Assembly: GCA_913778145.1 (NCBI GenBank)
Contig: CAJYVI010000118.1
Coordinates: forward strand, 1 to 41,014
DNA: 41,014 nt
Origin: an uncultured Pseudocitrobacter sp.
Lineage (GTDB): Bacteria > Pseudomonadota > Gammaproteobacteria > Enterobacterales > Enterobacteriaceae
Direction: 5' to 3'
Of the stretch, positions 19,043 through 32,885 are shown one piece after another. Every line of letters starts with the position of its first letter. The stretch's first letter is position 1. The position numbers and the translations under genes are program-made. Under the pieces are notes generated by a model. That model was not told where the DNA came from and did no database searches. It saw nothing but the letters and a program-made list of their open reading frames with translations.

Positions 19043-20017
19043 ATGGCGAATATGTTTGCCCTGATTCTGGTGATTGCCACACTGGTCACGGGCCTTTTGT
19101 GGTGCGTTGATAAATTTATCTTCGCGCCCAAACGTCGGGAACGTCAGGCTGCGGCGCAGGTCGCAACCGGAGATACGCTGGACAAAAAAACGCTGAAGAA
19201 AGTGGGCCCGAAACCGGGCTGGCTGGAAACCGGTGCATCCGTATTTCCGGTGCTGGCGATTGTGCTTATCGTGCGTTCTTTTATTTATGAGCCGTTCCAG
19301 ATCCCATCCGGTTCAATGATGCCGACGCTGTTAATTGGTGATTTTATCCTCGTGGAAAAATTCGCCTACGGCATCAAAGATCCTATTTACCAGAAAACGA
19401 TTATCGAAACGGGTCATCCGAAACGTGGCGACATCGTGGTCTTTAAATATCCGGAAGATCCTCGCCTCGATTACATCAAACGTGCGGTGGGTCTGCCGGG
19501 TGATAAAGTCACTTACGATCCGATCAGCAAAGAAGTCACTATTCAACCGAACTGCAGTTCCGGCCAGGCGTGTGGTAACGCGCTGCCAGTGACTTACTCA
19601 AACGTTGAGCCGAGCGATTACGTGCAGACCTTTGCCCGTCGTAACGGCGGCGAAGCAACCAGCGGTTTCTTTGAACTGCCGAAAGGCGAAACCAAAGAAA
19701 ACGGCATCCGCCTGACCGAACGTCAGGAGACGCTTGGCGAGGTGAATCATCGCATTCTGACTGTGCCAATCGCGCAGGATCAGGTCGGCATGTACTATCG
19801 CCAGTCAGGCTTACAGCCGGCTACGTGGATTGTACCGCCGGGCCATTACTTCATGATGGGTGATAACCGCGACAACAGCGCCGACAGCCGTTACTGGGGC
19901 TTCGTGCCGGAAGCGAATCTGGTCGGGAAGGCGACGGCCATCTGGATGAGCTTCGAAAAACAGGAAGGTGAATGGCCGACCGGCGTACGTTTAAGCCGTA
20001 TTGGCGGTATCCACTAA
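19043..20017 (+). CDS. lepB: signal peptidase I (LepB)
   Basis: LepB is the inner-membrane leader peptidase that cleaves Sec and Tat signal peptides on the periplasmic side. The 324-residue protein has two N-terminal membrane segments (residues about 4-22 and 66-79) with a short cytoplasmic loop. The catalytic Ser91 sits in IPSGSMMPTL, and the Lys base lies in YIKRAVGLPGDKV. The conserved GDNRDNSADSRYWGFV box is near the C-terminus. TAAGGAG precedes the ATG. It belongs to the lepA-lepB operon. Confidence 0.98.
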   Translation: MANMFALILVIATLVTGLLWCVDKFIFAPKRRERQAAAQVATGDTLDKKTLKKVGPKPGWLETGASVFPVLAIVLIVRSFIYEPFQIPSGSMMPTLLIGDFILVEKFAYGIKDPIYQKTIIETGHPKRGDIVVFKYPEDPRLDYIKRAVGLPGDKVTYDPISKEVTIQPNCSSGQACGNALPVTYSNVEPSDYVQTFARRNGGEATSGFFELPKGETKENGIRLTERQETLGEVNHRILTVPIAQDQVGMYYRQSGLQPATWIVPPGHYFMMGDNRDNSADSRYWGFVPEANLVGKATAIWMSFEKQEGEWPTGVRLSRIGGIH

Positions 20018-20030
20018 TCCTTGTCAGACC

Positions 20031-20058
20031 TATGCGGGGGCGTTAATGCCTCCGCATA
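20031..20058 (+). terminator. hairpin after lepB, possible weak terminator
   Basis: TATGCGGGGGC and GCCTCCGCATA pair over 11 bp with one G-U pair around a 6-base loop. No clear T run follows, so it may act as a 3'-end stabiliser or attenuator and allow read-through into rnc. Confidence 0.5.
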
Positions 20059-20157
20059 AATTATTTAGCAGTTAAATCTCTCCAAACTAACGACATCCCT
20101 TGTCGTTGCGTATAGAATATCCCCCCGAAGTTACACATGTCTTTCTTAATAGACACG

Positions 20158-20200
20158 GCACACGAAACCGTATTGGTGCTTTCAGATCTGTTTCGTGTGC
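20158..20200 (+). promoter_or_regulatory. RNase III processing stem in the rnc leader
   Basis: GCACACGAAAC (20158-20168) pairs perfectly with GTTTCGTGTGC (20190-20200), giving an 11-bp stem in the leader 33 bases before the rnc start. In E. coli RNase III cuts a stem-loop in its own leader and so destabilises the rnc-era-recO mRNA. The position and sequence here fit the same autoregulation. Confidence 0.75.
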
Positions 20201-20203
20201 TGA

Positions 20204-21816
<1,613 letters not shown>

Positions 21817-21823
21817 GTACCTC

Positions 21824-21948
21824 ATACCCTATGGCTTTCATGGTGCAGGAAGGCGGCAAGAGTGTGAATCCCCAGGAGCTTACATTAGTAAGTGACTGGG
21901 GTGAACAGTCGCAGCCAACGCACCTGCGGCTTGAAAGACGACGGGTAT
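21824..21948. repeat. ERIC element (intergenic repeat unit) between era and recO
   Basis: The 125-bp segment contains the ERIC core: GTGAATCCCCAGGAGCTTAC followed by AAGTGACTGGGGTGA, the regions from which the standard ERIC primers were designed. ATACCC at the left end and GGGTAT at the right end are the inverted termini. The element is a long imperfect palindrome that would fold in the era-recO mRNA. Its right terminus lies one base before the recO ATG chosen here, and its last two bases overlap an alternative upstream ATG. Confidence 0.93.
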
Positions 21949-21949
21949 G

Positions 21950-22657
21950 ATGGAAGGCTGGCAGCGCGCATTCGTCCTGCATAGTCGCCCCTGGAGCGAA
22001 ACCAGCCTGATGCTGGACGTCTTCACGGAAGAGTCGGGCCGCGTGCGCCTTGTGGCCAAAGGCGCACGTTCTAAACGTTCCAATCTGAAAGGTGCTCTTC
22101 AGCCTTTTACCCCCCTGTTAGTTCGCTTTGGCGGGCGCGGTGAAGTCAAAACCCTGCGCAGTGCGGAAGCTGTTTCACTGGCGCTCCCCCTGAGCGGTAT
22201 CACGCTTTACAGCGGTCTTTACGTGAATGAGCTTATTTCCCGCGTGCTGGAGCACGAAACCCGTTTCTCTGAACTCTTCTTCGATTACCTGCACTGCATT
22301 CAGGCACTGGCGGGAACCGCTGGCTCGCCCGAACCCGCGCTGCGTCGCTTTGAGCTGGCGCTGCTGGGGCATCTGGGATACGGCGTCGATTTCCTGCACT
22401 GCGCGGGAAGCGGCGAGGAAGTGGATGACACCATGACCTACCGTTATCGCGAAGAGAAGGGCTTTATCGCCAGCGTGGTGATAGACAACTACACCTTTAC
22501 CGGCCATCAGTTAAAAGCGCTGGCCAGCCGCGAGTTTCCGGATGTGGATTCGCTGCGCGCCGCAAAACGCTTTACCCGTATGGCGCTGAAGCCGTATCTT
22601 GGTGGCAAACCGCTAAAAAGCCGGGAATTATTCAGGCAGTTTATGCCGAAAAAATAA
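21950..22657 (+). CDS. recO: DNA repair protein RecO
   Basis: RecO works with RecR and RecF to load RecA on SSB-coated single-stranded DNA and anneals complementary strands. The product from the second ATG has 235 residues and starts [17 protein letters not shown], the family start. The N-terminal OB fold (residues 1-80) contains [14 protein letters not shown] and [20 protein letters not shown]; a helical domain follows. The C-terminus ends at RQFMPKK, a few residues shorter than the E. coli protein as I remember it (242). The ribosome binding region lies in the right end of an ERIC element and has no clear Shine-Dalgarno sequence, so translation may be weak or coupled to folding of the repeat. 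Confidence 0.94.
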   Translation: MEGWQRAFVLHSRPWSETSLMLDVFTEESGRVRLVAKGARSKRSNLKGALQPFTPLLVRFGGRGEVKTLRSAEAVSLALPLSGITLYSGLYVNELISRVLEHETRFSELFFDYLHCIQALAGTAGSPEPALRRFELALLGHLGYGVDFLHCAGSGEEVDDTMTYRYREEKGFIASVVIDNYTFTGHQLKALASREFPDVDSLRAAKRFTRMALKPYLGGKPLKSRELFRQFMPKK

Positions 22658-22702
22658 AAACTCGCCCCTGACCTGGCACAGCACTGAATATAATGCACAG
22701 CC

Positions 22703-22727
22703 GGTCCCTCCGGGAGAGGGTGAGGGG
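22703..22727. repeat. GGGAGAGGG-type palindromic repeat between recO and pdxJ
   Basis: GGTCCCTCCGGGAGAGGGTG and the following AGGGG resemble the two units found between glnB and hmp. The stem pairs CCCTCC-like and GGGAGGG-like arms imperfectly. It occupies a 104-base gap inside what is otherwise a compact operon. Confidence 0.6.
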
Positions 22728-22761
22728 AAAACGAACACCGAACTAAAAACCGAGGATTGTC

Positions 22762-23492
22762 ATGGCTGAATTACTGTTAGGCGTCAATATTGACCACATT
22801 GCCACCCTGCGTAACGCGCGCGGCACGGCGTATCCGGACCCGGTTCAGGCGGCATTCATTGCCGAACAGGCGGGCGCGGACGGCATCACCGTTCACCTGC
22901 GTGAAGACCGTCGCCATATCACCGACCGCGATGTGCGTGTCCTGCGTCAGACGCTCGACACGCGCATGAATCTGGAAATGGCGGTCACCGAAGAGATGCT
23001 GAACATCGCCGTTGAGACCAAACCGCATTTCTGCTGCCTGGTGCCGGAAAAACGCCAGGAAGTGACGACCGAAGGGGGCCTCGACGTTGCCGGTCAGCGT
23101 GACAAAATGCGCGATGCCTGCAAACGTCTCGCCGACGCAGGCATTCTGGTATCCCTGTTTATCGATGCCGATAACGAGCAGATTAAAGCCGCGGCAGACG
23201 TCGGCGCGCCCTACATCGAAATTCACACGGGTTGCTATGCAGATGCTCAAACCGACGCTGAGCAGGCTAAAGAACTGGAGCGTATCGCGCACGCCGCAAC
23301 TTATGCCGCAAGCTTGGGGCTGAAAGTGAACGCCGGACACGGCCTGACCTATCACAACGTGAAAGCTATCGCCGCTCTGCCTGAGATGCACGAACTGAAT
23401 ATCGGCCACGCGATCATTAGCCGCGCGGTGATGACCGGCCTGAAAGAGGCCGTTGCCGAAATGAAACGCCTGATGCTGGAAGTGCGCAAATA

Positions 23493-23493
<1 letters not shown>
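22762..23493 (+). CDS. pdxJ: pyridoxine 5'-phosphate synthase
   Basis: PdxJ condenses 1-deoxy-D-xylulose 5-phosphate with 3-amino-2-oxopropyl phosphate to make pyridoxine 5'-phosphate, the last ring-forming step of vitamin B6 synthesis. The 243-residue TIM-barrel protein has the N-terminal [18 protein letters not shown], the active-site [18 protein letters not shown], and the phosphate-binding [12 protein letters not shown] near the C-terminus. The length is that of E. coli PdxJ. Its stop overlaps the acpS start (TAATG). PdxJ and AcpS form a conserved gene pair. Confidence 0.98.
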
Positions 23494-24151
<658 letters not shown>

Positions 24152-24215
24152 CTATTCGGGCCGCGCATTATACGCGCATTTTCTGTCCAGACCATACTTT
24201 TTCCGGGGTAATCCG

Positions 24216-25064
24216 CTACACCAGCTTCTTCACCAGCGCTTCACTATGGCGAATACGCTCTGGCGCATGCTCCAGATCCTGCTGCACCAGCCCCATAAAC
24301 AACACATCTGCCAACATCATCTGTGCGCTGGTTGAGGAAATTGCTGCGCTACGCGTGGCCTGTTCTTCCGCAATGGTATAAAGGCAGTGCGTGGCACGCT
24401 GCTGGAGCGCGTTGGGCGAAAATCCGGTGATGGCGAGAATTTTGCCGCCCGCGCGCAGGGTTTCATCCGCCGCCAGGTTTATCTCGCGGCGTTCGCCGGA
24501 GTAGGAAATCGCTAACAGCAGGTCGCCTTCGCTTAACGCCTGAACGCTGGCGAGCAGGGCGTGCATATCTAATTCGGCGACAGCGTTGAGGCCAATCTTC
24601 ATCAGCTTCCAGCTAAAATTGCGCGCCACCAGGCCCGAGGCGCCAATCCCGGTCAGCACGATACGCCGTGCGCCGCGCAGCATGTTCACCGCCTCCAGTA
24701 GTTTCTCTTCGTCGTTGACGTCGAGTGAGGCGTGCATTGCGGCAACATTGTCTTTAATGAGTTTTTCACCCACCAGGCGCAGCGGATCGTCTCCGCGAAT
24801 CTGGTTGTGTACCGGAATGGAGTGCGGATTCGGATTGCTGGCCAGCGCCTCACTTAGTGCCAGCTTCAGGGCCGGAAAACCTTTGAATCCAAGCTTTTGC
24901 GCGAACTTCACCACGCTGGACTGACTCACACCCGACTGGCTCGCCAACTGCTGAGAGCTGAGATGACGCGCCAGGTCAGGCTGCGCCAGAATAAAATCGG
25001 CCAGTTTTTTATCGCTTTGCGCCAGCTGCGGATATCGCTGACGAATACGGATTAAACAATTCAT
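24216..25064 (-). CDS. yfhH: RpiR/MurR-family transcriptional regulator YfhH
   Basis: The 282-residue protein has an N-terminal RpiR-type helix-turn-helix (ADFILAQPDLARHLSSQQLA, then SGVSQSSVVKFAQKLGFKGF) and a C-terminal SIS sugar-phosphate-binding domain from about residue 120 (RRIVLTGIGASGLVARNF, ISYSGERREINLA). Regulators of this type sense phosphosugars, but the ligand and targets of YfhH are not established. I chose the ATG at 25064 because GAGGAG lies just before it and it gives the family start MNCLIRIRQRYP. A TTG nine codons upstream is unlikely. Confidence 0.9.
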   Translation of the reverse strand: MNCLIRIRQRYPQLAQSDKKLADFILAQPDLARHLSSQQLASQSGVSQSSVVKFAQKLGFKGFPALKLALSEALASNPNPHSIPVHNQIRGDDPLRLVGEKLIKDNVAAMHASLDVNDEEKLLEAVNMLRGARRIVLTGIGASGLVARNFSWKLMKIGLNAVAELDMHALLASVQALSEGDLLLAISYSGERREINLAADETLRAGGKILAITGFSPNALQQRATHCLYTIAEEQATRSAAISSTSAQMMLADVLFMGLVQQDLEHAPERIRHSEALVKKLV

Positions 25065-25292
25065 ACGCTCCTCAAGGGCAAAATTACGCAACCTCTCCCG
25101 ACAACAATTCTGCTCGCCTGAAAGAATTATTATTCGATTATAACGGAATAACCTGAATTAAATATTCCACATGGCGCAAAATATTGAACACTTTTTGCAT
25201 CTCACCGTTGAGGTGATGTTTCCAGAAATCACCGGCGCTATCTGTTACGCTTGTAGTGAGTTAACGGAATTCATCGCTTAAAGGAGTCTGGT

Positions 25293-25928
25293 TTGGTAAA
25301 CGACCCCCGTCGAGTTATTTTTTTCGACCTGGATGGCACCCTGCATCAACAGGATATGTTCGGCACGTTTCTGCGCTATCTGCTACGGCGACTGCCCCTC
25401 AACGCATTGCTGGTGCTACCGCTGTTGCCGGTTATCGGCATTGCGCTGCTGATAAAAGGGCGTGCCGCGCGCTGGCCGATGAGTTTGCTGCTGTGGGGCT
25501 GCACCTTTGGGCACAGTGAAGCTAAACTCCGCGCGCTGGAGGCGGATTTTGCCACCTGGTTTCGCGCAAATGTGGTGACCTTCCCGGTGGTGCATAAGCG
25601 CCTGACCGAATATCTCGTCAGTACCGATGCCGATGTGTGGTTGATCACCGGTTCACCGCAGTCGCTGGTGGAGAAGGTCTATTTTGATACGCCCTGGCTG
25701 CCGCGCGTGAATCTTATCGCCAGTCAGATAGGGCGGGCTCATGGCGGCTGGGTGCTGTCGCTTCGTTGTCTGGGGCATGAAAAAGTGGTGCAACTGGAGC
25801 GTAAAATCGGTACGCCGCTGCGTCTGTTTAGCGGTTACAGCGACAGCAAACAGGATAACCCGCTGCTCTATTTCTGCCAGCATCGCTGGCGGGTAACGCC
25901 GCGCGGTGAACTTCAGCGGCTGGAATAG
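25293..25928 (+). CDS. pgpC: phosphatidylglycerophosphatase C (PgpC)
   Basis: PgpC is an inner-membrane HAD phosphatase that dephosphorylates phosphatidylglycerophosphate to phosphatidylglycerol; E. coli has two further enzymes, PgpA and PgpB. The 211-residue protein has the HAD motif FFDLDGTLHQQD at the N-terminus, a membrane segment (NALLVLPLLPVIGIALLIK), DVWLITGSPQSLVE as motif II, and GYSDSKQDNPLL as the acidic C-terminal motif. The start is a TTG with AAGGAG 6 bases upstream; no ATG is available in frame nearby. Confidence 0.92.
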   Translation: MVNDPRRVIFFDLDGTLHQQDMFGTFLRYLLRRLPLNALLVLPLLPVIGIALLIKGRAARWPMSLLLWGCTFGHSEAKLRALEADFATWFRANVVTFPVVHKRLTEYLVSTDADVWLITGSPQSLVEKVYFDTPWLPRVNLIASQIGRAHGGWVLSLRCLGHEKVVQLERKIGTPLRLFSGYSDSKQDNPLLYFCQHRWRVTPRGELQRLE

Positions 25929-28045
<2,117 letters not shown>

Positions 28046-28209
28046 ATAGTTAATTCTCTGCGCTAACAAAATCACTGTGTGCAGTGACCATAAGAAGACT
28101 ATGGTCTGGAACAGAATGAGCGGCATTTTGCTTAAGATTGCGCCAGTTGGCAACTAATTCGAGAGATACGTCACATCTATTGGTAAAAGCAGGAAGTGAT
28201 TTTATTTCT

Positions 28210-28225
28210 ACGCAAACGGTTTCGT
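28210..28225. promoter_or_regulatory. PurR operator of purL
   Basis: ACGCAAACGGTTTCGT matches the 16-bp PurR consensus ACGCAAACGTTTTCGT except near the centre. It overlaps the expected -35 region, and a TATAAT -10 lies at 28243-28248. PurR with hypoxanthine or guanine should repress purL here. Confidence 0.87.
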
Positions 28226-28242
28226 CGGCGCGCAGGATTATC

Positions 28243-28248
28243 TATAAT
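28243..28248 (+). promoter_or_regulatory. -10 element of purL promoter
   Basis: A perfect TATAAT lies 17 bases after a poor -35 hexamer (TTTCGT) that is part of the PurR operator, and 53 bases before the purL start. Confidence 0.7.
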
Positions 28249-28301
28249 AGCGCCCGTTTTCCCCCCTTGCGCACACTGAAAGCTTAGAAGACGAGAGACT
28301 T

Positions 28302-31300
28302 ATGATGGAAATTCTGCGTGGTTCGCCTGCACTGTCTGCATTTCGTATTAACAAACTGCTGACGCGTTTTCAGGCAGCCAACCTCCCGGTAAGCAATATT
28401 TACGCTGAGTATGTCCATTTTGCCGATCTGGATGCTCCGCTTCACGACGAAGAGCGCGCCAGACTTGAACGTCTGCTAAAGTATGGCCCGAGCCTCAGCA
28501 GCCATACGCCATCCGGTAAATTACTGCTCGTGACTCCCCGCCCTGGCACCATCTCCCCCTGGTCTTCAAAAGCAACCGACATTGCCCACAACTGTGGCCT
28601 GACTCAGGTTCTGCGCCTGGAGCGCGGTGTCGCCTGGTATGTGGAAGCTTCTACGCTGACGGCGGAGCAGTGGCGTGAAGTGGCGGCAGCGCTGCACGAT
28701 CGCATGATGGAAAGCGTCTTCGACTCGCTGCAGGATGCGGAAAAACTGTTTGCTCATCATCAGCCTGCACCGGTATCCAGCGTGGATCTGCTGGGCGAGG
28801 GGCGTCAGGCGCTCATCGACGCTAACCTGCGTCTGGGGCTGGCGCTGGCGGATGATGAAATCGACTATCTGCAGGACGCCTTCACTAAGCTTGGGCGTAA
28901 CCCGAACGATATAGAACTCTATATGTTTGCGCAGGCCAACTCTGAGCACTGCCGACACAAAATTTTCAACGCCGACTGGATTATCGACGGTGAACAGCAG
29001 CCGAAATCGCTGTTCAAGATGATCAAAAACACCTTTGAAACCACGCCGGATCACGTGCTGTCTGCCTATAAAGATAACGCCGCGGTGATGGAAGGTTCTG
29101 AAGTGGGCCGCTATTTTGCTGATCATGAAACGGGTCGCTACGATTTCCACCAGGAACCTGCGCACATCCTGATGAAGGTCGAAACCCACAACCACCCGAC
29201 GGCGATTTCTCCGTGGCCGGGCGCGGCGACGGGTTCCGGCGGCGAAATTCGTGATGAAGGCGCCACCGGGCGCGGTGCGAAACCGAAGGCTGGTCTGGTC
29301 GGTTTTTCCGTTTCTAACCTGCGTATTCCGGGCTTTGAACAGCCGTGGGAAGAAGATTTCGGTAAGCCGGAGCGGATTGTTAACGCGCTCGATATCATGA
29401 CCGATGGCCCGCTCGGCGGCGCGGCATTTAACAACGAATTTGGTCGCCCGGCCCTGAATGGCTACTTCCGTACTTATGAAGAAAAAGTGAACAGCCACAA
29501 CGGCGAAGAGCTGCGCGGCTATCACAAACCGATCATGCTGGCGGGCGGGATCGGCAACATCCGCGCCGATCACGTACAGAAAGGCGAGATCTCCGTGGGT
29601 GCGAAACTGGTTGTCCTCGGCGGCCCGGCGATGAATATTGGCCTTGGCGGCGGTGCGGCGTCTTCTATGGCGTCCGGTCAGTCTGATGCGGATCTCGATT
29701 TCGCTTCCGTACAGCGCGACAACCCGGAAATGGAGCGTCGTTGCCAGGAAGTGATCGACCGTTGCTGGCAGCTTGGCGACGCGAACCCGATTCTGTTTAT
29801 CCACGACGTCGGCGCGGGCGGCCTTTCTAACGCCATGCCGGAGTTGGTAAGCGACGGCGGACGCGGCGGTAAATTCGAACTGCGCGATATCCTGAGCGAC
29901 GAACCGGGGATGAGCCCGCTGGAAATCTGGTGTAACGAATCGCAGGAACGCTACGTGCTGGCGGTGGCACCTGAGCAGATGCCGCTGTTCGATGAACTCT
30001 GCAAGCGTGAACGCGCGCCGTATGCGGTGATTGGCGAAGCGACTGAAGAACTGCACCTCAGCCTGAATGACAAGCACTTCGACAATCAGCCTATCGACCT
30101 GCCGCTGGACGTGCTGCTGGGTAAAACGCCGAAGATGACCCGCGACGTCACGACCCTGAAAGCGAAGGGTGACGCACTGGTTCGCGACGGCATTACGATT
30201 GCCGATGCGGTTAACCGCGTTCTGCATCTGCCGTCCGTGGCGGAAAAAACCTTCCTCGTCACCATTGGCGACCGTACAGTGACTGGCATGGTGGCGCGCG
30301 ATCAGATGGTCGGCCCGTGGCAGATCCCGGTGGCTAACTGTGCGGTCACTACCGCCAGCCTCGACAGCTACTACGGTGAAGCGATGGCGATCGGTGAACG
30401 TTCTCCGGTTGCGTTGCTCGACTTCGCGGCGTCTGCCCGACTGGCTGTCGGTGAAGCGCTGACGAACATTGCGGCGACGCAAATTGGCAATATCAAACAC
30501 ATTAAACTGTCGGCGAACTGGATGTCTGCTGCCGGTCACCCAGGCGAAGACGCCGGTCTGTATGAAGCGGTGAAAGCCGTCGGCGAAGAGCTTTGCCCGG
30601 CGCTCGGCCTGACCATTCCGGTCGGTAAAGACTCGATGTCGATGAAAACCCGCTGGCAGGAAGGTAACGAACAGCGCGAAATGACCTCGCCGCTGTCGCT
30701 GGTGATTTCTGCGTTTGCTCGCGTGGAAGATGTGCGTCATACCATTACGCCGCAGCTTTCCACGGAAGATAACGCGCTGTTGCTGATTGACCTTGGAAAA
30801 GGTCATAACGCGCTGGGCGCTACCGCGCTGGCGCAGGTTTATCGTCAACTGGGCGACAAACCTGCCGATGTGCGTGATGTCGCTCAACTAAAAGGCTTCT
30901 ACGACGCCATCCAGGCGCTGGTGGCTGAGCGTAAACTACTGGCTTACCACGACCGTTCCGACGGCGGCCTGCTGGTGACGCTGGCAGAGATGGCCTTTGC
31001 CGGTCACTGCGGCGTTGAGGCGGATATCGCCGCGCTGGGCGACGACCGTCTGGCTGCGCTGTTCAATGAAGAACTGGGGGCGGTGATTCAGGTTCGCGCG
31101 GCTGACCGTGATGCGGTTGAAGCGCTGCTGGCAAAACACGGCCTCGGTGATTGTGTGCATTATCTGGGCAACGCCGTTGCGGGTGACCGCTTCGTGCTGA
31201 CCGCCAACGGCCAGCCGGTCTTTAGCGAAAGCCGCACCACGTTGCGTATGTGGTGGGCAGAAACCACCTGGCAGATGCAGCGTCTGCGTGATAACCCGGA

Positions 31301-32189
31301 AAGCGCCGATCAGGAGCATAACGCGAAAGCCAACGATAACGATCCTGGCCTGAACGTGAAGCTGACCTTTGATATCAGCGAAGATGTCGCCGCGCCGTAC
31401 ATTGCGAAAGGCGCGCGCCCTCAGGTGGCGGTACTGCGTGAGCAGGGCGTCAACTCCCATGTGGAAATGGCGGCGGCGTTCCAGCGTGCGGGCTTCGATG
31501 CCATCGACGTCCACATGAGCGACCTGCTGGTCGGTCGCACCGGGCTGGCGCGTTTTGATGCGCTGGTCGCCTGCGGCGGCTTCTCTTACGGTGACGTGCT
31601 GGGCGCGGGCGAAGGCTGGGCGAAGTCCATCCTGTTCAACAACCGCGTGCGTGACGAGTTCGAAACCTTCTTCCATCGCCCGCAAACGCTGGCGCTGGGC
31701 GTGTGCAACGGTTGCCAGATGATGTCTAATCTGCGCGAACTGATTCCGGGCAGCGACCTGTGGCCGCGCTTTGTGCGTAACAACTCTGACCGTTTTGAAG
31801 CGCGTTTCAGCCTGGTGGAAGTAACGCAAAGCCCGTCGCTGTTGCTGCAGGGCATGGTGGGTTCGCAGATGCCGATTGCCGTTTCCCACGGTGAAGGTCG
31901 CGTTGAAGTCCGCGATGCGGCGCATCTGGCGGCGCTGGAAAGCAAAGGTCTGGTGGCGCTGCGCTACGTTGATAACTTCGGCAAGGTGACGGAAACCTAT
32001 CCGGCGAACCCGAACGGCTCTCCGAACGGGATCACCGCCGTGACCAACGAAAGTGGTCGCGTCACCATCATGATGCCGCATCCGGAGCGTGTGTTCCGTA
32101 CCGTGGCGAACTCCTGGCATCCGGAAAACTGGGGCGAGGACGGGCCGTGGATGCGCATCTTCCGCAACGCGCGTAAGCAGTTAGGTTAA
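28302..32189 (+). CDS. purL: phosphoribosylformylglycinamidine synthase
   Basis: PurL converts FGAR, glutamine and ATP to FGAM in the fourth step of purine synthesis. The single 1295-residue chain is the large enterobacterial type. It has an N-terminal PurS-like region, a linker, and two AIRS-like synthetase halves ([43 protein letters not shown] in two parts, [35 protein letters not shown]). The C-terminal glutamine amidotransferase domain has the nucleophile in [13 protein letters not shown] and a His/Glu in MPHPERVFR. The ATG ATG start gives [15 protein letters not shown], with GACGAGAG upstream. It is preceded by a PurR operator and followed by hairpins flanking a BIME. Confidence 0.98.
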   Translation: MMEILRGSPALSAFRINKLLTRFQAANLPVSNIYAEYVHFADLDAPLHDEERARLERLLKYGPSLSSHTPSGKLLLVTPRPGTISPWSSKATDIAHNCGLTQVLRLERGVAWYVEASTLTAEQWREVAAALHDRMMESVFDSLQDAEKLFAHHQPAPVSSVDLLGEGRQALIDANLRLGLALADDEIDYLQDAFTKLGRNPNDIELYMFAQANSEHCRHKIFNADWIIDGEQQPKSLFKMIKNTFETTPDHVLSAYKDNAAVMEGSEVGRYFADHETGRYDFHQEPAHILMKVETHNHPTAISPWPGAATGSGGEIRDEGATGRGAKPKAGLVGFSVSNLRIPGFEQPWEEDFGKPERIVNALDIMTDGPLGGAAFNNEFGRPALNGYFRTYEEKVNSHNGEELRGYHKPIMLAGGIGNIRADHVQKGEISVGAKLVVLGGPAMNIGLGGGAASSMASGQSDADLDFASVQRDNPEMERRCQEVIDRCWQLGDANPILFIHDVGAGGLSNAMPELVSDGGRGGKFELRDILSDEPGMSPLEIWCNESQERYVLAVAPEQMPLFDELCKRERAPYAVIGEATEELHLSLNDKHFDNQPIDLPLDVLLGKTPKMTRDVTTLKAKGDALVRDGITIADAVNRVLHLPSVAEKTFLVTIGDRTVTGMVARDQMVGPWQIPVANCAVTTASLDSYYGEAMAIGERSPVALLDFAASARLAVGEALTNIAATQIGNIKHIKLSANWMSAAGHPGEDAGLYEAVKAVGEELCPALGLTIPVGKDSMSMKTRWQEGNEQREMTSPLSLVISAFARVEDVRHTITPQLSTEDNALLLIDLGKGHNALGATALAQVYRQLGDKPADVRDVAQLKGFYDAIQALVAERKLLAYHDRSDGGLLVTLAEMAFAGHCGVEADIAALGDDRLAALFNEELGAVIQVRAADRDAVEALLAKHGLGDCVHYLGNAVAGDRFVLTANGQPVFSESRTTLRMWWAETTWQMQRLRDNPESADQEHNAKANDNDPGLNVKLTFDISEDVAAPYIAKGARPQVAVLREQGVNSHVEMAAAFQRAGFDAIDVHMSDLLVGRTGLARFDALVACGGFSYGDVLGAGEGWAKSILFNNRVRDEFETFFHRPQTLALGVCNGCQMMSNLRELIPGSDLWPRFVRNNSDRFEARFSLVEVTQSPSLLLQGMVGSQMPIAVSHGEGRVEVRDAAHLAALESKGLVALRYVDNFGKVTETYPANPNGSPNGITAVTNESGRVTIMMPHPERVFRTVANSWHPENWGEDGPWMRIFRNARKQLG

Positions 32190-32196
32190 GAGACAG

Positions 32197-32212
32197 GGCC
32201 GCGAAAGCGGCC
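32197..32212 (+). terminator. first hairpin after purL (no T run)
   Basis: GGCCGC-GAAA-GCGGCC forms a tight 6-bp stem with a GAAA tetraloop 8 bases after the purL stop. It lacks a following T run, so it is probably not an efficient terminator alone. The same 16-base unit recurs at 32367-32382 with a T run. Confidence 0.7.
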
Positions 32213-32237
32213 TGAAATTGATGACAAACGCGAAATT

Positions 32238-32336
<99 letters not shown>

Positions 32337-32366
32337 AGAACAAAGCGCACTTTCTCAGCAATCTGG

Positions 32367-32388
32367 GGCCGCGAAAGCGGCCTTTTTT
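32367..32388 (+). terminator. purL terminator (second hairpin copy)
   Basis: GGCCGC-GAAA-GCGGCC followed by TTTTTT is a textbook rho-independent terminator, 178 bases after the purL stop. It repeats the hairpin at 32197-32212. Confidence 0.9.
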
Positions 32389-32407
32389 ATTGGATGGCGT
32401 TGTTAAG

Positions 32408-32425
32408 TGTCGTGAATCACAGACA
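32408..32425. promoter_or_regulatory. GlrR (QseF) binding site 1 upstream of glmY
   Basis: TGTC-N10-GACA is a perfect match to the GlrR recognition sequence. It lies about 220 bases upstream of the glmY start, a normal place for an activator of sigma-54 promoters. Confidence 0.82.
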
Positions 32426-32439
32426 ATCCTTATAACAGG

Positions 32440-32457
32440 TGTCTCTAAATGGCGACA
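32440..32457. promoter_or_regulatory. GlrR (QseF) binding site 2 upstream of glmY
   Basis: A second perfect TGTC-N10-GACA lies 32 bases after the first, three helical turns away, so both sites face the same side of the DNA. Confidence 0.82.
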
Positions 32458-32502
32458 TTTAACTTATTGATTTAAAAGTTTTTTATATAAAGACTAATAA
32501 AG

Positions 32503-32520
32503 TGTTGCTAATCAACGACG
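32503..32520. promoter_or_regulatory. probable degenerate GlrR site 3 upstream of glmY
   Basis: TGTT-N10-GACG matches six of the eight conserved bases of the GlrR site. It lies 63 bases after site 2, which is six helical turns. E. coli glmY also has three sites, so a third one is expected about here. Confidence 0.55.
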
Positions 32521-32609
32521 CAAAGTGCAAAAAGTAATCATTTGCTGAATGATTGATAAATTCAATATTATCCTTGAATATCATCATGTTAACATTTTAT
32601 TTTCCATGT

Positions 32610-32626
32610 TGGCACACATCCTGCAT
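32610..32626 (+). promoter_or_regulatory. sigma-54 promoter of glmY
   Basis: TGGCACACATCCTGCAT carries the -24 GG and -12 GC elements 10 bases apart, as in the sigma-54 consensus TGGCAC-N5-TTGCA. Transcription would start at 32637, 13 bases after the GC. A CATTAT hexamer at 32624-32629 could be the -10 of an overlapping sigma-70 promoter with the same start, as reported for E. coli glmY. Confidence 0.82.
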
Positions 32627-32636
32627 TATTATAATC

Positions 32637-32820
32637 AGTGGCTCATTCACCCTCTTATGTCAGCCCCTTCGGGACGTGCTACATAAACTTCGAATGACGC
32701 ACAACAAGGTGCCTGCCGTCCAGCTTCTGATATCTTTGCATATCAACCATCGGGCGAAACGTTGAGTTAGGCACCGCCTTATTCCAGAACAAAGCCGGGT
32801 TTCGACCCGGCTTTGTTATT
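32637..32820 (+). ncRNA. glmY: small regulatory RNA GlmY
   Basis: The segment beginning AGTGGCTCATTCACC and ending in a strong terminator is the glmY sRNA, here 184 bases, the length of the E. coli primary transcript. It includes the conserved GTCAGCCCCTTCGGGACGTG hairpin and the AACTTCGAATGACGCAC region. GlmY binds the adaptor RapZ and so protects the related sRNA GlmZ from RNase E, which raises glmS (glucosamine-6-phosphate synthase) expression. It lies directly upstream of glrK and carries GlrR sites in its promoter. No protein is expected from this stretch. Confidence 0.93.
32788..32817 (+). terminator. glmY terminator
   Basis: AACAAAGCCGGGT and ACCCGGCTTTGTT form a perfect 13-bp stem around a TTCG tetraloop, and the 3' arm supplies the terminal T-rich end. 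Confidence 0.92.
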
Positions 32821-32885
32821 TCTGCCTTTCCCCGCGTCTCTTCCTCAGTTAGCATCCTTACAGGTTGATTTTTTGGGAACTCCTT

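Noticed and set aside
28046..28153. A 36-codon N-terminal extension of mltF
   Set aside because: The protein from the TTG at 28045 has exactly the E. coli length and the signal segment comes directly after; the extension lacks family support.
28566..30887. A 773-codon open frame on the minus strand inside purL, and another of 394 codons at 30936-32120
   Set aside because: Both are antisense to purL, which has clear family motifs throughout. Their composition (Arg, His, Val rich) is the usual shadow of GC-rich coding sequence.
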